Positions 17,601 to 25,769 of a stretch of 64,000 nt of DNA are shown one piece after another. The notes beneath the pieces were generated by a model. It saw only the letters and a program-made list of their open reading frames with translations. It did no database searches and was not told the DNA's origin. Position 1 is the stretch's first letter, and every line of letters starts with the position of its first letter. Origin of the DNA: Longimicrobiales bacterium (lineage in GTDB: Bacteria; Gemmatimonadota; Gemmatimonadetes; Longimicrobiales; Gaopeijiaceae); NCBI GenBank assembly GCA_958295645.1, contig OY282361.1, forward strand, positions 1,144,501 through 1,208,500, given 5' to 3'. The position numbers and the translations under genes were made by a program.

Positions 17601-19459
17601 GGGCCGGGCCCGGACTCCAGGGCGCGAAGGCGGTTCAGCTCGCGCCGGGCTTCGGGGACGACGGGGTTGCCCGGACGGGCGACGATCAGGGCTTCCAGGA
17701 TGCGGACGGCCTCGTCCACCCCGTCCGGCCGTTCGGCCAGCGCCTTGGCGAGACGCACGGCCGCGTCGGGAAACTCGTGCGTTTCCGCGTGTCCGGAGAC
17801 GATGCGGCGGCGGAAGCCTGCGGCGGCCTCCGCGAGTCCGTCCGCTTCCGCGATCCGCGCGGCGAGGGCCAGCAAGGGCGCGCGGTCGCCTTCCGGGAGA
17901 GCGGCGATTCCCTCCTCCACCGCCCGGACGGCCTGTTGCGCAGCTCCCCGCCGGGCGAGCACGGCCATGCGGGCCGCGAGACCGGCGCCCGCGGGTCCGA
18001 GGCGGCTCATCGTCGCCAGGAGACCGAGCACCTCCGTGGCGGCGATAGGGTTCAGGCCGGGCAACGCTCCCCGCAGGACCTCCAGCGCTTCGGCCACGGC
18101 GCCGGCTTCCAGCAACAGGAACCCGCGCTCCAGGCCGGCTCCGGGTCCGGCGGCGCCGTCCAGCGCCTCCAGCGCCGCATCGCGCTCGCCGGCCTTCATG
18201 AGAGCCGAGGCCACGGCGGCGGCCGTCTCGTCCAACTCGGGCGCAGTGGGAAACTCGCGGCGGAAGGCCGAGAACACCTGCCGGCCGGCCTGCGGCCCGT
18301 CCGCGGCCATCCGCAACCGAACCTCGCCGGCCCAGGCCTCGCTCCGTTCGGGCGATCCCGGTGGAAACGACTCTCGGACGCGCTTCATGGCGTCGGCCGC
18401 GGCGGCCGTGTCCCCCGCTGCAACCCCGGCGGCGGCGAGGCGCTCGTCGTTTCTCCGCGCTTCGGCCGGGTCGGCGGCCGTGCTGCGAAGCCGCTCGTAG
18501 GTCCATACGGCCGTCGCGTGCAGCCCAAGGTCCTCGGCCTTGCGGGCGAATCCCTTCAGGAACCCGCGCGCCTCGATGTCGCTCAACCTCGGCAACGCGT
18601 CGTCCACGATGGTTCGGGCTTCTTCCTCCCATCCCTCCCGGAGCGCCAGCTCGGCGCCGGTCTCCAGCCGCGAGACGGTGCCCGGGGAGGCCCGCAACCC
18701 GGAGATCAACCCCTGCACGACCTCGTCGCGGCCCCTCTCCAGTTCGTCCAGGCGGCGGAAGACTTCCGTGGAGCGCACGCGGTCCGAACCCATCGCGTCC
18801 GCCCACGCCGCCGCCGCCGCTTCGAAGCGGTCGGCCGCCGCATGCACGTCGCCCAACGCCATCAGCAGCGCGGGCCGCGGACCCAGGGCGCCGAGTCCTT
18901 CGCCGAGCAGCGCCGCCGCCGCTTCGAGTTGGCCGCCCGCCGCATAGGCCCGCGCGCCTTCGCGATACGGCCGGGGCGTCCCCGCGTCGGCACGAATCCA
19001 TCGCCGCACCGAGGCCGCCAAGGCGGCGACCGCACCTGTCTCGCCCAGAATCCGCACTTCCAGCGACCGCACCGACACGGCCCCGGGGTTCGCCTCGAGG
19101 TGGGCCTCGACGAGAGGCGCCAACTGCTCGAGCCGTCCGCCGCCGCGAAGCACCCGCTCGAGCGCAAACACCGCCGACGAAGACTGCGGACGCTGGAGCG
19201 CCAGCTCGCGCAGCTTTGCTTCCGCGGCCTGCAGGTCTCCCCGGCTCTCCAAGGCCGACGCCTCGCGAAGCATGCGGCCCTCGTAGGGGTCGCTGAACCG
19301 GCGTTGGGCATCGAGGGGCACGTCCGCGGCCAAGAGCAGTCCGAGCGCGCCCAAGACTCCGGCGGAGTTGGCGCTCCATCGGCGGCACGGATTCGTCACG
19401 CGCCTAACCTTCCCTGTCCGTTGGGAGTTGGCGCTCCATCGGCGGCGCAGGCTCGTCAC
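17597..19459 (-). CDS. Exported helical-repeat (TPR-like) protein
   Basis: A 620-residue protein with a signal-like segment (GVLGALGLLLAADVPLDAQ) and then continuous Ala/Leu/Arg-rich helical pairs of TPR type, e.g. LRELALQRPQ and YREGARAYAAGGQLEAAA. It is probably a periplasmic scaffold. Two GTG starts exist: 19457-19459, overlapping the upstream stop as GTGA, and 19397-19399, exactly 20 codons later and preceded by the same AGGGAAGG ribosome-binding sequence. The second gives a cleaner signal peptide. The neighbours are DUF4175 and the exported AsnB-like gene, all coupled. Confidence 0.72.
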   Translation of the reverse strand: MTSLRRRWSANSQRTGKVRRVTNPCRRWSANSAGVLGALGLLLAADVPLDAQRRFSDPYEGRMLREASALESRGDLQAAEAKLRELALQRPQSSSAVFALERVLRGGGRLEQLAPLVEAHLEANPGAVSVRSLEVRILGETGAVAALAASVRRWIRADAGTPRPYREGARAYAAGGQLEAAAALLGEGLGALGPRPALLMALGDVHAAADRFEAAAAAWADAMGSDRVRSTEVFRRLDELERGRDEVVQGLISGLRASPGTVSRLETGAELALREGWEEEARTIVDDALPRLSDIEARGFLKGFARKAEDLGLHATAVWTYERLRSTAADPAEARRNDERLAAAGVAAGDTAAAADAMKRVRESFPPGSPERSEAWAGEVRLRMAADGPQAGRQVFSAFRREFPTAPELDETAAAVASALMKAGERDAALEALDGAAGPGAGLERGFLLLEAGAVAEALEVLRGALPGLNPIAATEVLGLLATMSRLGPAGAGLAARMAVLARRGAAQQAVRAVEEGIAALPEGDRAPLLALAARIAEADGLAEAAAGFRRRIVSGHAETHEFPDAAVRLAKALAERPDGVDEAVRILEALIVARPGNPVVPEARRELNRLRALESGPGP

Positions 19460-19480
19460 GCGCCTGGCCTTCCCTGTCCG
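19364..19480. repeat. Direct duplication of a translation start region (60-bp period)
   Basis: Two copies of about 57 bp (19364-19420 and 19424-19480) share almost every base. Each holds, on the minus strand, GGACAGGGAAGG, GGCGCGTGA and the start of CGCCGATGGAGCGCCAAC. Each thus contains an SD sequence, a GTG start and the first codons of the repeat protein. Confidence 0.9.
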
Positions 19481-22400
19481 CTGCGCGGCGGGGCTTCGGC
19501 CAGCGGGGGCGCGTTCAGCCGCTGGAAGTAGCGTACCACGAGAGCGTGAACAGCGGGCGGCAGCGTGCGCATCGTCTCTGGGGCGGGCAGACGGTAGCGC
19601 CTCTGGTCCATGTCGGAGAGGGACAGGGGCGCCACCTCTCCTTCGGCGAAGGCGCCGGGGCGTTCGGACTCGCGTTCCTGCGACTCCTCGTCTCTTTCCA
19701 GGCCGCGGCCCGCGTCGAGGAGACGGTGGAACAGCCGCTCCTGCCGCCGCAGCACTTCCGGATCGAAGCGTCCCTGGGACAGAGCTTCCGCGATTTGACG
19801 GGCCTCTTCGGCCAAGCCGGCGACGTCGCCCAGCGAACCATCCTCCCCTTCGTCCTCCTTCTGGGCCATCTCGCCCAGTCCGCCCGCGACTTCCTCCTGC
19901 TTGCCGGCCAACTCCTGCGTTTCCCGCGTCGTGGTCTCGGGGCCGAACTGCATGGGGGCGAGCGCAGCGGCATCCTGGACGATGTCTCCCTGTTGCTGGG
20001 CCAGCTGCGTCAGCTGCTGCGTCATGGCGTCGCCGGGGGCGGAGGCGCCGGCGGACTGCCCCTGCTGGGCGGCCGCCATGGCCAAGCGCGCCGTTTCGTT
20101 CAGGGCGCGGACGACTTCCTCGGCGGTCTTAGAGGGCGGGAGCGCAGTCGGCCGCCGGGCGCCCATGGCCGCAACCGTGCGGTCCAAGTGCTCGAGCGCT
20201 TGGCCGGCCGCAGCCAGCAAGTCCCGTCCGCCGGGAGCCGCCATGGCCGTCTCGGTCGCGTAGTTCTCCGCCAAGTTGCGAATCCCCTGCGCGACTGCCG
20301 CTTCAGGGCCGCGCAGCTCCGCCAGCTCGGCGGCGCCGGCGCCCCTCATCTGATCCCGCAGTTCGGACTGGCGACGGGCGAGAGCCAGCGCATCCACCGC
20401 CGTGCGGGCCAGCGCGCCCTGCAACGCCGCCATGCGCTCCTGCTGCATCTGGGCGCCCGCTTCGTCCAGTTCCCGAGCGGCGCTGGACAGGTCTCCCGCC
20501 GCCTGCCCGGCCTGTTGTCCAGCGGCCTGGGCGTCCTGCTGCCGGGCCATCTGGGCCGCCTGCTCCATGCGGGCGCCGCTCTGGGACAACTGGCCGGCCG
20601 CGGCTTCCAGCCCCTCTTGCGCGCTCGCGTCGCCCATCCGGCGGATCCGATCCATCAGCTCCTGCACCTCCGCTTCGAGTCCTGCCGCCCTCTCGGCGAG
20701 CGCTTCCTGGCGCTGGGCCTCCTGTTCGCCGCCCCCGGACTCGGCCATGGACGCAGCCAGCCTCTCCTGCATCTCGGCCAGGTCCGCCGCCGCCTGCGCG
20801 GCCACGTCCAGTCCCTGGTCGAGCGCGGCCCGCTGGAAGGCCGAAAGCGATTCCTCGAGCCTCTGCCGCAATTCCTCCTGGTCTCGAACGGCTCGTTCCA
20901 GCGCCTCGGCGACCTCGGCGGCCTCCATCTCGGAGAGCCCGGCCAGTTCGCCGCTCCTCGCTTGGGGCGCCTCCGACAGGGCCTCGGCCAGCTCGCTCAG
21001 GCGTTCGCGCGTCTCGTCGCTGGCTAGGCCGCCGTCTTCGAGGGCCTCTTCCAGCGCGGCCAGATCACGGCGCAAGGAGTCCACGGCGGCGGCCATGCGG
21101 TCGCGGCGCTCCAGCGCCCGCGCGACTTCCTCGCGGTCGCCGAACTCCTCGCGCCGCGATCCGCGATCTTGCCTGCCCGCACCGCTCTCGCTTCTCTCGA
21201 GGAGAGCGCGGCCTTCCTCGTGGGCGGCCGCGGCTTCGGCGGCAAGCGCCTCCGCGGCGGCGGCCGCGCGGTCCATCGCATCGCCGGCCGCCCGGTCGAG
21301 ATCCAAGGCGCCGGGCACGCGCAGAACCTGTTCGGGAGTCGTCGCGGACTGGGACGACGGGTGGTTGTCCACCGCCCTCGCCAAGTAGCGCACGGTGTCG
21401 CCCGGCGAGAGCCGCCAGCCCGAGACGTCCAGAACCGGGCGCACCACCACGCCCGGCGCCCCTTTCGCGGCTGCGCTCAGTACGAGGGGAGCGCCCCGCT
21501 CGCCAAACGCGCTGACCCGCCAAGCGACGATCTCGACGCGGCTCACTCCGTAGTCGTCTTGGGCACGGGCGACGAGGGGCTGCCGCATGGACGCGGGGAG
21601 GACGCCCACGGCTTCGGGATGCTCGATTTCGATCTCCGGGGGCGAATCGGCGACCAACCGAACCCGCAACGGCTCAGGGACCGCGGCCGCCGCCCCACCC
21701 GCCGCGTCGAACCCTTCCCATGCGAAGAGGCCCGGCGCCGTGGGAGTCCAGGCGGCGGAGAAGGAGGCGCCCTGGACTTGAAACTCCACTTCGGTCCGAC
21801 CGTCTTCCGCGGCCAACCGGAGGCTGCCGATCGCCCGCGTGCCCGTTCCACGAAGCGCGATTCGGGCGCCTTCGACGATTTCGAGCTCGAGCAGGTCCCC
21901 CCGGTACTCGCTTGGCGGCAGGCCGGTGTGGGGCGGGTGGGTCACGATGGCCTCCACGCCCGAGACGAAGAGCGGATCCACGGGAGTCAAGACGTACACG
22001 GGACTCCGCGCTCCGTCGGCAACCTCGATCCAGTACCGGGTGGCAGCGGCTAGAGGCGGCAGGCTCGTGCGCCCGGCGCCCTCGCGAAGGGGTACCGAGC
22101 GGACGCGAAGGACTTGCCCCGTCGCCTCCCAATGCAGCTCCGCGCTGTCGCGCAACGGGGCGTGGACCGCGATTTCGACTGCATGTCCCCGCGGAACCTC
22201 GGCCGTTCCGGGTTCTGCGCTCACCGGAGACAAGACGGGTTCGGCCAAGATCGCCAGCGGAGCCGCCAAGCCTCGCCAAGCGTTCGCGGCCTGGCCCGGC
22301 GCCCGGACGACCAGCACGGCCAGCGCTCCCGCCATGACCGCAAAGCCGACCCGAGCTTGGCGGGACCGCCTCCCGAGCCGCCGGCCGAGGCGCCCCGACA

Positions 22401-22926
22401 GGGCTGCAGGGGCGGCGCCTGTCAGCCAGGCGCCTGTCGTCCGCACCGCCAAGTCCCGCAACCGCGCAGAAGTTCCGGGCGGCGCCGCCCGCGACAGCTC
22501 GAGGCCGGCCAAGACGGCGCCCTCTTCCAGACCGGCCGCCGCGTCCATCGCCCGCGCGACGGTGCGCTCCCCACCCCATCGCCGCCGCAACCCCCGCCAC
22601 CACCAAACCGCGCCCGCCGCTACTCCGGCCATCGCCGCCAGGATCGCGAGAGGGCCCGCGCTCCCCGCCGCCCACCCATCGCCGCCCGCGGCCAACTGGG
22701 CCGTTGCCAGCAACGCGCAGAACGCGGCCCCGCTCCAGGCCGCCACCACCACGGCCAACCGGCCCGCGACGCTCGCCTGAACGTCCGCGACCGTCCTCTC
22801 GATCTCGCGGCTCCCCGCCACGCGGCCACCGCCCACAGCTCCGTGCGCACCCGGTCCAGCGGCGCCAGACCCTCCCGCCACGCCACCTCCCGCCGCGTCG
22901 CCGACTCCCGCCGCCGACTGCCTCAT
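19456..22926 (-). CDS. DUF4175-type membrane protein with Gln-rich coiled coil
   Basis: A large (1156 aa) envelope protein. Two or three hydrophobic segments lie in the first 220 residues (e.g. WSGAAFCALLATAQLA, FAVMAGALAVLVVRAPG). Beta-rich Ig-like modules follow (HWEATGQVLRVRSVPL; YRGDLLELEI; ARAQDDYGVSRVEI), then about 450 residues of Ala/Glu/Gln-rich coiled coil, ending in YRLPAPETMRTLPPAVHALV. This order matches DUF4175 proteins, which often sit near DUF4159 and von Willebrand/aerotolerance genes. Its function is unknown. It starts at ATG 22924-22926 overlapping the DUF4159 stop (ATGA). Confidence 0.78.
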   Translation of the reverse strand: MRQSAAGVGDAAGGGVAGGSGAAGPGAHGAVGGGRVAGSREIERTVADVQASVAGRLAVVVAAWSGAAFCALLATAQLAAGGDGWAAGSAGPLAILAAMAGVAAGAVWWWRGLRRRWGGERTVARAMDAAAGLEEGAVLAGLELSRAAPPGTSARLRDLAVRTTGAWLTGAAPAALSGRLGRRLGRRSRQARVGFAVMAGALAVLVVRAPGQAANAWRGLAAPLAILAEPVLSPVSAEPGTAEVPRGHAVEIAVHAPLRDSAELHWEATGQVLRVRSVPLREGAGRTSLPPLAAATRYWIEVADGARSPVYVLTPVDPLFVSGVEAIVTHPPHTGLPPSEYRGDLLELEIVEGARIALRGTGTRAIGSLRLAAEDGRTEVEFQVQGASFSAAWTPTAPGLFAWEGFDAAGGAAAAVPEPLRVRLVADSPPEIEIEHPEAVGVLPASMRQPLVARAQDDYGVSRVEIVAWRVSAFGERGAPLVLSAAAKGAPGVVVRPVLDVSGWRLSPGDTVRYLARAVDNHPSSQSATTPEQVLRVPGALDLDRAAGDAMDRAAAAAEALAAEAAAAHEEGRALLERSESGAGRQDRGSRREEFGDREEVARALERRDRMAAAVDSLRRDLAALEEALEDGGLASDETRERLSELAEALSEAPQARSGELAGLSEMEAAEVAEALERAVRDQEELRQRLEESLSAFQRAALDQGLDVAAQAAADLAEMQERLAASMAESGGGEQEAQRQEALAERAAGLEAEVQELMDRIRRMGDASAQEGLEAAAGQLSQSGARMEQAAQMARQQDAQAAGQQAGQAAGDLSSAARELDEAGAQMQQERMAALQGALARTAVDALALARRQSELRDQMRGAGAAELAELRGPEAAVAQGIRNLAENYATETAMAAPGGRDLLAAAGQALEHLDRTVAAMGARRPTALPPSKTAEEVVRALNETARLAMAAAQQGQSAGASAPGDAMTQQLTQLAQQQGDIVQDAAALAPMQFGPETTTRETQELAGKQEEVAGGLGEMAQKEDEGEDGSLGDVAGLAEEARQIAEALSQGRFDPEVLRRQERLFHRLLDAGRGLERDEESQERESERPGAFAEGEVAPLSLSDMDQRRYRLPAPETMRTLPPAVHALVVRYFQRLNAPPLAEAPPRSGQGRPGA

Positions 22927-23717
22927 CGCCAGAACTCCGGCTGCGACCTCTCCAGCTGGGGTCTCGCCGCCTGCGACCTCTCCTGCCGCGAGCCCCACGC
23001 CGGCTGCCTCATCGCAAACAGGAAGATGTTCACGCCCAACTGGAGCGCGGCCTCCCGCACTTCCTCCGGGTCGCTGTGCACTCCCGCGTCCTCCCAGCCG
23101 TCGCCCAAGTCCATCTCGAACGTATAGAGCGCCGCCAGCCGGCCCTCGTGGAACAGACCCAACGCCTGCGGACGGCCGCCGTCGTGTTCATGCACCTTCG
23201 GCAGGCCGCCGGAAAAGTCGTAGGGCTCGCCGAACAGGGGATGACTCGAGGGCAGTTCGACCCAGCTCTTCTCGGGGAAGACCAGCGCCATCTCTCGCCG
23301 GAACGATTCGTCCATTCCGTAGTTGTCGTCCGCATGGAGGAATCCGCCGCTGGTCAAGTAGTCCGCGAGCGCGCGCCGCTCGTCCAGCGTAAAACGTACA
23401 TTGCCATGCCCCGTCATGTAGATGAACGGATGGTCGCGCAACGAGAGGTCGCCCGGACGCACCACGGCTTCGCGGCTGGCGGTCGCGATGCCGGTGCGCT
23501 CGCGCACGGCCGCCAGGAGATTGGGCAGAGAGGACGGATTCGCGTACCAATCGCCGCCTCCGTCGTACTGCAGGCGCGCGATCGTCGCCGGCCCCGCCGA
23601 CTGTACGGCCGCGCCCAGTGGTGAAGCGCCCGCCGTCGCAACAGCCAAGAAGAACGTCAGGAACGCCGTCCGGACGGAGCGCCCGAGCGCAGGCCGAAAC
23701 AACTCTTCGCGCTTCAC
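22923..23717 (-). CDS. DUF4159 domain exported protein
   Basis: A 264-residue protein with an N-terminal signal or anchor (TAFLTFFLAVATAGASPLGA), then the DUF4159 core: RLQYDGGGDWYANP, FIYMTGHGNVRFT and GGFLHADDNYGMD. DUF4159 has a GATase1-like fold of unknown function. It ends in a low-complexity repeat of the SRQERSQ / LERSQ type. It starts at GTG 23715-23717, three bases after the stop of the preceding glycosyltransferase, so it may be transcribed from the glycosyltransferase region. It leads a five-gene overlapping operon down to dinG. Confidence 0.85.
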   Translation of the reverse strand: MKREELFRPALGRSVRTAFLTFFLAVATAGASPLGAAVQSAGPATIARLQYDGGGDWYANPSSLPNLLAAVRERTGIATASREAVVRPGDLSLRDHPFIYMTGHGNVRFTLDERRALADYLTSGGFLHADDNYGMDESFRREMALVFPEKSWVELPSSHPLFGEPYDFSGGLPKVHEHDGGRPQALGLFHEGRLAALYTFEMDLGDGWEDAGVHSDPEEVREAALQLGVNIFLFAMRQPAWGSRQERSQAARPQLERSQPEFWR

Positions 23718-23720
23718 CGA

Positions 23721-25769
23721 CTACGACCGGCCAGGCCGTTCTTGCGCGGCGGCAGGCGGAGCATCGAGCCCGTCGCCGGCCGGCGGCGGGACGCTCGTGT
23801 GCTCTTCCCATAACCAGGACCCGAACATCCGAAACTCGTGATCCGAGCGCTGGCCCGTGCGTATCGCCTGCAGTGGGAAGTCCGGGACGGGCGCCCGCAT
23901 CAAGCACGTCCGGCCGAATCGGACCCCGTAACGCCCGAACGGAAACCACGTCGACAGGTCGCCGTAGAGCGTCCGGTGCGGAGGCAGGTCCCCGGCATTT
24001 GCCGGCGCGAGGTGAAGAGCGAAGCGCGCACGCGTATCGGAACGGCTGCACGGCTCCTTCACATACGTCAGGCCGTCCGGTTCGACGTAGACGTCGTATA
24101 CGGAACGGATGGCCGGCGTGCCCGCCACGGCCGATTCGTACGCCTGCCGGTACCGTCTTGCCACCGGATCATCCTCCGGCAGGGCCACCATCGCCACCTC
24201 CATGATCGTGCTGTTGTACACCTTGCGGCTGTGGATCACGGGTCCGTACAACGGCCGCCATCCCGAAGTGCCGCGGTCGCGGTAGATGCTTGCCACGAAG
24301 TCCGCCCCTTCGTCGAACACTAGGCGCTCGCGCTGCTCCGGCCGCAGAATTTCCCGGCTGAATTGCACCACGTCCGACCTCGCCTGCATGTGGATCCGCC
24401 GGTTCGGGTAGCGGGCCAGCAAGAACTCCAGCGCCTCGCGGTACGGCTCGTCCCAATACGCCATCTCGTACTGTTGGGCCAACTGCTCGGGCGCGCCCTT
24501 GTCCACCAACGCGTTGAAGTAGAGCGCCTCGTACGGATGCAGCCGGACCATGGCGGCCACCGTCCAGACCACGCCGAGCCCCGCCAAGCAATAGAGGCCC
24601 GCCTTCGCCCTCGGCCTGCGCAACGCCGACGCCGTCCAATGCAGGCCCGCGCCCGCCAGCAACGCGAACGGGGCATGGATGAAGTAGAGATGCCGCCATC
24701 CGTTGAAGAGCGTGGGCCGAAGAATCATCACCGCCGCAACCGGCGCCAAGAAGCAGCCCGCGACCAACAGCAGGAACCGCAGGCGGCCGCTGCGAAGCGC
24801 CTCGCGCGGACGCGCCGCGGCCTTGGCCAAGACGAGCGCCGTGCCCAGCAGGCCCAAGACCAGCGCCACCGGCGGCGTCGTGACCCCGAACCAGACCGGC
24901 ACGTAGCGCCTCGGCAAGTCGTAGCTCGACACTCGCTGGCCCTGAAACAACTCGTGCAGCGGGTTGGGGTGATCCGCCGCGACCGCAAACGCCTTGGCGA
25001 GCCCGCCCAGGGGATCGGTCCACAGATAGGGCCAGGTCGCGTAGAGACAGGCCGCGCAGGCCAGCAAGAAGGCGCCGCACGCCAGAAGAACGCGCCTTCG
25101 CTCCTCCGCTCCGCGCGCCAAGACGACGTCGCACAGTTGCAGGGCCACGACGCCGCCGACCAGCACCACCCCCATGATCCGCATGGAGACGAGCAGGCCC
25201 GCGGCCGCGCCGGCGAGCGCGAACGACCGCCACGTGCCCCGGTCGAACGCGCGCCAAGCCCAGAAGAGAGCGATCATGAACATCGCCGCGAACGGAACGT
25301 CCTTCGAGTTGAAGAACGAATGCGCGTACAACCGAGGATGAAGCAGGAACATCAGCAACGCGAGCAGCGCCGCCGCCCGGCTGCCGGTCAAGCGATGCGC
25401 CAAGAGCGCGCAGAAGAATCCTCCCAGAAGAAAGAACAAGTGCGACAGCAGGTGCCGGGCGAGGTGGACGCCGCGCGTGTCCTCCAGTCCCAGAACGCCT
25501 TCGGAGAGGAACCACAGCGGAAGCTCGAACGCCACCCCCTGGATGCGGTCGAAGTCGTCCATCATGTCGGTGTTCTCGCCCGTGACGTAGTCGGCGGCCC
25601 GGACGGCCATTTGGCGCCTGCGGTGCTCGTCCGTCGACACGCCGTAGTCGTCGACTGCCGCAACGCCCACTACTGCGAAGAGGAGACACGCGGCGAGCCA
25701 GACCAGCGCCGGCCGGCGACGGAGCGCCGCGCCGAGACCGCTGGACGCGAAGAGGGCCCCGCGGCTCAC
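23721..25769 (-). CDS. Polytopic glycosyltransferase (GT-C/PMT-like), family I copy 1
   Basis: Integral inner-membrane glycosyltransferase that in relatives uses a polyprenyl-phosphate sugar donor. The N-terminal helix is followed by DDYGVSTDEH, where the Asp-Glu pair is the likely catalytic site of the first periplasmic loop, and HPRLYAHSFFNSKDVPF is characteristic. About ten hydrophobic helices precede a 220-residue soluble C-terminal domain. Its membrane part is almost identical to copy 2; the C-terminal domain differs in patches and at the end. It starts at GTG 25767-25769, overlapping copy 2's stop (GTGA); 682 aa. The acceptor is unknown. Confidence 0.83.
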   Translation of the reverse strand: MSRGALFASSGLGAALRRRPALVWLAACLLFAVVGVAAVDDYGVSTDEHRRRQMAVRAADYVTGENTDMMDDFDRIQGVAFELPLWFLSEGVLGLEDTRGVHLARHLLSHLFFLLGGFFCALLAHRLTGSRAAALLALLMFLLHPRLYAHSFFNSKDVPFAAMFMIALFWAWRAFDRGTWRSFALAGAAAGLLVSMRIMGVVLVGGVVALQLCDVVLARGAEERRRVLLACGAFLLACAACLYATWPYLWTDPLGGLAKAFAVAADHPNPLHELFQGQRVSSYDLPRRYVPVWFGVTTPPVALVLGLLGTALVLAKAAARPREALRSGRLRFLLLVAGCFLAPVAAVMILRPTLFNGWRHLYFIHAPFALLAGAGLHWTASALRRPRAKAGLYCLAGLGVVWTVAAMVRLHPYEALYFNALVDKGAPEQLAQQYEMAYWDEPYREALEFLLARYPNRRIHMQARSDVVQFSREILRPEQRERLVFDEGADFVASIYRDRGTSGWRPLYGPVIHSRKVYNSTIMEVAMVALPEDDPVARRYRQAYESAVAGTPAIRSVYDVYVEPDGLTYVKEPCSRSDTRARFALHLAPANAGDLPPHRTLYGDLSTWFPFGRYGVRFGRTCLMRAPVPDFPLQAIRTGQRSDHEFRMFGSWLWEEHTSVPPPAGDGLDAPPAAAQERPGRS

